A DNA stretch of 64,000 nt from Mycteria americana (taxonomy: Eukaryota > Chordata > Aves > Ciconiiformes > Ciconiidae), in the NCBI RefSeq assembly GCF_035582795.1, contig NW_027445624.1:1674001-1738000 (forward strand), in the 5' to 3' direction. The notes under the pieces are model-generated. The model was not told the DNA's origin. It saw only the letters and a list, made by a program, of their open reading frames with translations, and did not search any database. Below, piece by piece: positions 59,990 to 64,000 of this stretch. Numbering within the stretch: the stretch's first letter is position 1; the number at the start of each line of letters is the position of its first letter. A program made the translations under genes and the position numbers.

Positions 59990-60570
59990 TCTATTCAGCT
60001 TAACAGGAAGAGGACTGATGTTAACACCAAAACAATTGGATTACATACAAGAATACTTCTGTGTGTGGGAAACACTGACCCCAAAAAGGGCTCTTTACTC
60101 CAAGCAGCTGCAATTCCACCAGCTTAAAGCCAGACAAATTGCAATGTGACATATGAAGCTTTGGAGGAAACTTGACTGTATCTGATATTTTGAGATCCCT
60201 TCAAAATAAAGACTGCAACAGTGGGAGCTAAACAGAAATGCTGCATCCAAGACTTTACAGAGGATGTTAAAAAACCAGAATGAGTGGGAAAGGAGCAATA
60301 CACACTATCTCGGAGCAGAGGAAACACCTCATACTGAAACACTAAAAAGCTTTGATCTAGTCTGCTTAACAGAAAGAGTGCTGATGCTCACAGTGAAAAG
60401 ACATGACTAGAAATGTGAATGTGTCTGTGTGGGGGAAATACTGAACCCCAAAAGCTTCTATTCTGTGGAGAGGAAATTCTGCCAGGTTAAAGCCAGAGAA
60501 ATTGCAATGTGATATACAAAGTTTTGGAGGAAATGTGACTATATCTCCGATGTGGTAAAAACCCCTTGAA
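59990..60570 (+). repeat. Tandem duplication, unit about 365 bp
   Basis: The segments at about 59990-60200 and 60352-60570 align: GCTTAACAGGAAGAG versus GCTTAACAGAAAGAG, TAAAGCCAGACAAATTGCAA versus TAAAGCCAGAGAAATTGCAA, and TTTGGAGGAAACTTGACT versus TTTGGAGGAAATGTGACT. Not coding. Confidence 0.78.
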
Positions 60571-60599
60571 ATAGAGAAAAGTTTCAGGTGCCTTTTAGT

Positions 60600-61700
60600 T
60601 TTTCTGGTTTGTTGCCTTCTACTATTTCTTTCTGTCCAGAAAACGAAGTCTGTTTCCTTCGTTAGTCCTCACGAAGTCTGTTGGGGAGATCATTGGTGGC
60701 TCAAGGCTGAGGGCTGGTGGCATAGGGAGCTCAGCACAGGACTGTGCTGAGACACGTCGTGGACAATCTCATGGATGGAGAGAAACACTTGACTGCACAT
60801 GACAGAAGTCCTGAAAGATGATGGAGCATGGTTTTAAAAATTACTATTTCTGCAGAACACTACCACAGGGCCTTTTCCTCCAGAAAATATTTCCCTTCCT
60901 AGTTTTGCTAATTCCACTTTCCCAGGTGGCTTCATTGATTTAGGGAAAACACCATTATTGTGGAGGAAAAACATGCACCTATGGAGATCTTGTTCATTCA
61001 TTTTTCTAAGAGAACTCTTCCTGAAGAGCCACTCTGCAGGTCCATCTCAATAGACATTCTCATCCTCAGTGAAGTTGGTGGACACATGCTTTGCAAGTGT
61101 TTAAGGTCTTAGGTTTGTGGTCAGCTTCACACAGGTCAGCAAATGAACATATCAGCTGAGGTTTGTTTCATGGCTGCGTGGATAAATTTAGCCCATGGCA
61201 AAGGCAGGCTGATGCAATTTGAAGTAGTTCACTTGCCTTGCAGGCTTTGTTGATGGGCACCACAATACCATGCAGATGGGCAGGTGTCAGAGCTCAGTGG
61301 TATCTTGATGCACAATACATGCATGGTCCTGAGTTTGCCATGTCCTTAAAAAACAGGAGTTTCACTGTGAAATTATGTCAACATTTATGCTTTTTATTTA
61401 GTAAGTGGCTCATGTGAAAAAGTTGTGTCTAAGGAACTACTATCACTGGAGTGAAAATTTGGGTTTCCAAATTTTTAAAAAAATTGATTTTCACTGAAGT
61501 TCATGCTTCCAGTCTCACTATGGATAGAATTTGTTGATTTTTAATATCAGGTTCTTAGCAGCCACGATGAGCTGTCTTGTCATTCCTGAAAGCTTCCCTG
61601 TCATCAAAAGAGGATGTATGGAAAAGGGGTGATGTTTTTTTTGGAAGTGGAAGATGTTGGCTGAAAATACCCAGTCAGGAAGCAGCTCCTCTTAACCTCT
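60600..61700. other. A/T-rich stretch downstream of the olfactory receptor gene
   Basis: No open frame of interest. The 3' UTR of the receptor gene probably lies here, but no clear signal was fixed. Confidence 0.4.
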
Positions 61701-62651
61701 TCACTGGAAAATTTTCTGAGATAGTATGTTTTTTCTGATTGCTTTTTGAAGAGCCATTTTAACATCCTTGTTCCTTAAGCTGTAAATCATAGGGTTGAGC
61801 AGGGGAGTGAGGATGGTATAAGTGACAGAGATCAATGCGTCTTGATCAGATGAGTAGCTGGAGTTGGGTCTCAGGTAGATGAAGGAGGCACAGCCATAAT
61901 GAACAACCACTACTATCAGGTGAGCACTGCAGGTGGAAAAGGCTTTGTGCCTCCCTGCAGCTGAAGGGATCTGCAAGACGGCCAAGACAATGAAGAGGTA
62001 TGAAATGAGGATCAGCATCAGTGGGATCGTAAGGACAGAGATACTCAGCGTGAAGATAATGGCCTCGCTGAGATTTGTGTGAGTAAAGGCCACTCGGAGG
62101 ACAGGGGAGATGTCACAGAAGAAATGGTTGAGTTTCCTGGATGCCTGGAAGGGCAAGCAAAATATCAAGGGGGTAACCACCTGGGCAACCAGCAAGCCAC
62201 TCAGAGCAGAAACAACCACCAGTTGAGCACACACTCGCCAAGTCATGATGCTGTTGTAGTGCAGGGGGTGGCAGATAGCAACACAGCGGTCATAGCCCAT
62301 GGCTGCCAGGAGGAAGGAGTGGGAGCACCCCAAGAAAAGGAAGAAGTACATTTGTACAGCACAGCCCAGGAAAGAAATGGCTTTTCTCTCTGCTGTCAAG
62401 TCTACCAGCATCTTGGGGACAATGACGAAGGTGTAGCAAGTCTCGGAAAATGACAAGACACAAAGGAAAAAGTACATGGGTGTGTGAAGGCTCCGATCAA
62501 CCCATATGATAATCATTATAGTGGTATTCATGCTCAGAGTGATCAGGTACAGCAGCAAAAACACCACAAGAAGCAGCTTCTGCAGTTCTGCGAGGCTGGA
62601 GAAACCCAGGAAGATGAAGTCTGTGGCCACGGTTTGGTTGTTGTTCCCCAT
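61701..62651 (-). CDS. Olfactory receptor, OR10-like, intact single exon
   Basis: Odorant-sensing G-protein-coupled receptor of the plasma membrane, 316 codons. The start chosen is the Met of MGNNNQT (62651), because it gives the usual short N terminus with an N-glycosylation site (NQT). An upstream in-frame Met at 62759 would add 36 residues that do not look like an OR. Motifs in order: SLHTPMYFFL (TM2), FSETCYTFVIVPKML (TM3 start), MGYDRCVAICHPLHY, SYLFIVLAVL, KAFSTCSAHL (TM6) and PLLNPMIYSLRN (TM7). These favour family OR10. The DRY motif reads DRC: the Tyr is replaced by Cys. No stop or frameshift is present. OR coding sequences normally lie in one exon, with upstream noncoding exons not visible here. 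Confidence 0.93.
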   Translation of the reverse strand: MGNNNQTVATDFIFLGFSSLAELQKLLLVVFLLLYLITLSMNTTIMIIIWVDRSLHTPMYFFLCVLSFSETCYTFVIVPKMLVDLTAERKAISFLGCAVQMYFFLFLGCSHSFLLAAMGYDRCVAICHPLHYNSIMTWRVCAQLVVVSALSGLLVAQVVTPLIFCLPFQASRKLNHFFCDISPVLRVAFTHTNLSEAIIFTLSISVLTIPLMLILISYLFIVLAVLQIPSAAGRHKAFSTCSAHLIVVVVHYGCASFIYLRPNSSYSSDQDALISVTYTILTPLLNPMIYSLRNKDVKMALQKAIRKNILSQKIFQ

Positions 62652-62759
62652 GGAAACGAAAGGTTTTCTCCAGGTGTCAGGCAGTAAGAAAAACAGCACC
62701 CGGGTCACAGAAAGTACAAGGTGGCCTGCTGCTGTGACAAAGAGAATTTGCTTGAGCAT

Positions 62760-64000
62760 GCCTCACAAAAATCCTTTCCTGGCCTCTGTGCTCAAAGTGT
62801 TGGTTGTCCTCCTAGGACAACGATAGTGTTGTGCATTGGCTTGGGACATGCAACTGCTGGTGGGTGTTGCGGGCAGCTCCTGGCCTTGCTGTGGCTCCCA
62901 AGAGCACACCGGTGGCTCGAGGACACGTGGCTCCTTCTCTCATGCGATCTGGGGAGCTGTGATGGCACAGTGGCTGGAGCTCACCTAGAAAGCATTGTCC
63001 CCTTTGGGGAAGTCCCATTTCTCATCTTCACAGTGGAGAAAGTGGCATCGCCTACCTACATGCAAGCGCACTGCAGGCAATCACTGCAAGGGAAGGAAAG
63101 TTACAGCCTGGAGATGGAGGGGTGGAGGAGAGTCTGAAAAGACTTGTAAGCTGTGATTTTGGGAAAGTGGCTGAAAGACCTCCTGTGACCTGCAAGAGAA
63201 GAAACACCATTTCAGAGCCTCTCACTCGTACAAGGAGTGTGTTAGCTCTCAGCGACATGTGCAGAACTGTATAAACTGAAGTGCTAGAGCCACTGGCAAT
63301 GCTGTGCTGAGTGGATGGAGAAGAAAAGCAGGTAAAATAAGGTTTGAGCAGCACAACTAACTCCCACTGCAAACCCATGGCAATCCTTGACCCCGAGTGG
63401 GGGTTATTCCAGCAAGGGGAGCGTTTCTGAACAGCTGCCAGTGCTGCAGTAGTTTCCAAGAGGAGACAGGTGGGGAAGAGTCTTAGCACTCCCCAGGAAC
63501 AAGGGAGATCTTTGCCCTGGGATAGTGGTGGACACGGATGGCATGTTTCCTTCCTCGCTCAAAGGGCAGTGATGCAAAGGGGTCTTGTATGAATCAGACT
63601 CCGATCTTCTTCCTTCTGCGAGGGCTGATGCATGCCAGGGCAGCAGCGCTGAGTGCAGGGTCCTGCTACAGGACCTCTCCCTCTCCTCCCCTCTAGTCCC
63701 CAGCACTGGAAAATAAGGATGCAGAAAGGAAACCTGTGGATCCATGGGAAAGCATGAGCCAGAAACCATACCTGCACTGGCCAGAATGATATTCAGGTGT
63801 GGAGCAGGCTTGCAGCCTTTGTATACTTGCAGCTGGAGGCATCACCAGCCTCTCTCATCACTAGGTCTCTGACAGACCTAGCCCTCCTGTCCCTTTGGGC
63901 AGGAAGACAGCAGCTACCAGCTCTTACGGAGAGGGTGGTGCGTATTCATTAATCCATTCAAGGACTGCTACGTCCACACCCAGCGAGAGGCATTATTAAT
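62760..64000. other. Stretch upstream of the olfactory receptor
   Basis: No exon was recognised. A noncoding first exon and promoter of the receptor may lie here, but no diagnostic motif was seen. Confidence 0.4.

Noticed and set aside
1-64000. CRISPR arrays, bacterial operons, tRNA or rRNA genes
   Set aside because: No spaced identical repeats, no bacterial gene organisation and no cloverleaf or rRNA-like sequence were seen.

Overview
The window looks like avian nuclear DNA. It carries several CR1 LINEs of the bird/reptile type (RT with FADDTK, an ORF1 esterase-like domain, and 3' ends built from short ATTCTATG-like repeats). It also has LTRs of the ERV family that begins TGTCCTGGTTT and is common in birds, and compact genes with short introns. 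No prokaryotic gene organisation is present. Gene models below were assembled by eye from exon/intron signals, splice phase and remembered family sequences; nothing was run against a database.

Layout. (1) 979-6860, plus strand: a multi-exon gene like ARHGAP20, with PH-type exons, a complete RhoGAP domain and a basic tail. Fifteen exons join without a phase conflict; the 5' end was not found. (2) 7.13-13.35 kb: one arm of a 25-kb-spaced inverted duplication, then a near-complete but broken CR1 on the minus strand, then a strongly T/G-rich low-complexity block split by a solo LTR. (3) 15.9-28.3 kb, minus strand: an intron-containing RBBP6 relative. Twelve exons encoding the DWNN, CCHC-knuckle and RING regions keep an open frame. 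After them come a one-base frameshift, a CR1 inserted into a coding exon and an early stop. (4) 28.5-33.4 kb, plus strand: head-to-head with the RBBP6 copy, an unrecognised gene encoding a proline-rich, acidic-repeat, lysine-tailed protein, then further possible exons and the second arm of the inverted duplication. (5) 34-41 kb: a partial LTR, an unrecognised minus-strand gene with an EF-hand-like pair of exons, and a GC-rich promoter-like stretch. (6) 41.96-46.16 kb: a truncated endogenous retrovirus (5' LTR, Lys-tRNA-type primer site, gag, protease and part of RT) cut by an LTR in the opposite orientation. (7) 46.4-60.6 kb: old CR1 copies, a tandem duplication of about 1.3 kb (50.3-51.6 and 53.2-54.5 kb), a nested CR1 and a 365-bp tandem duplication. 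(8) 61.7-62.65 kb, minus strand: an intact single-exon olfactory receptor, OR10-like.

The genes do not form a pathway. They look like duplicated or diverged paralogues (RhoGAP, RBBP6, OR) in a repeat-rich setting, as found in unplaced, subtelomeric or sex-linked avian sequence. That placement is inference. I found no clear new molecular system. The most unusual items are the acidic-repeat gene, the RBBP6 copy with a conserved N-terminal half and broken C-terminal half, and the 25-kb-spaced inverted duplication that carries the same exon and splice donor.
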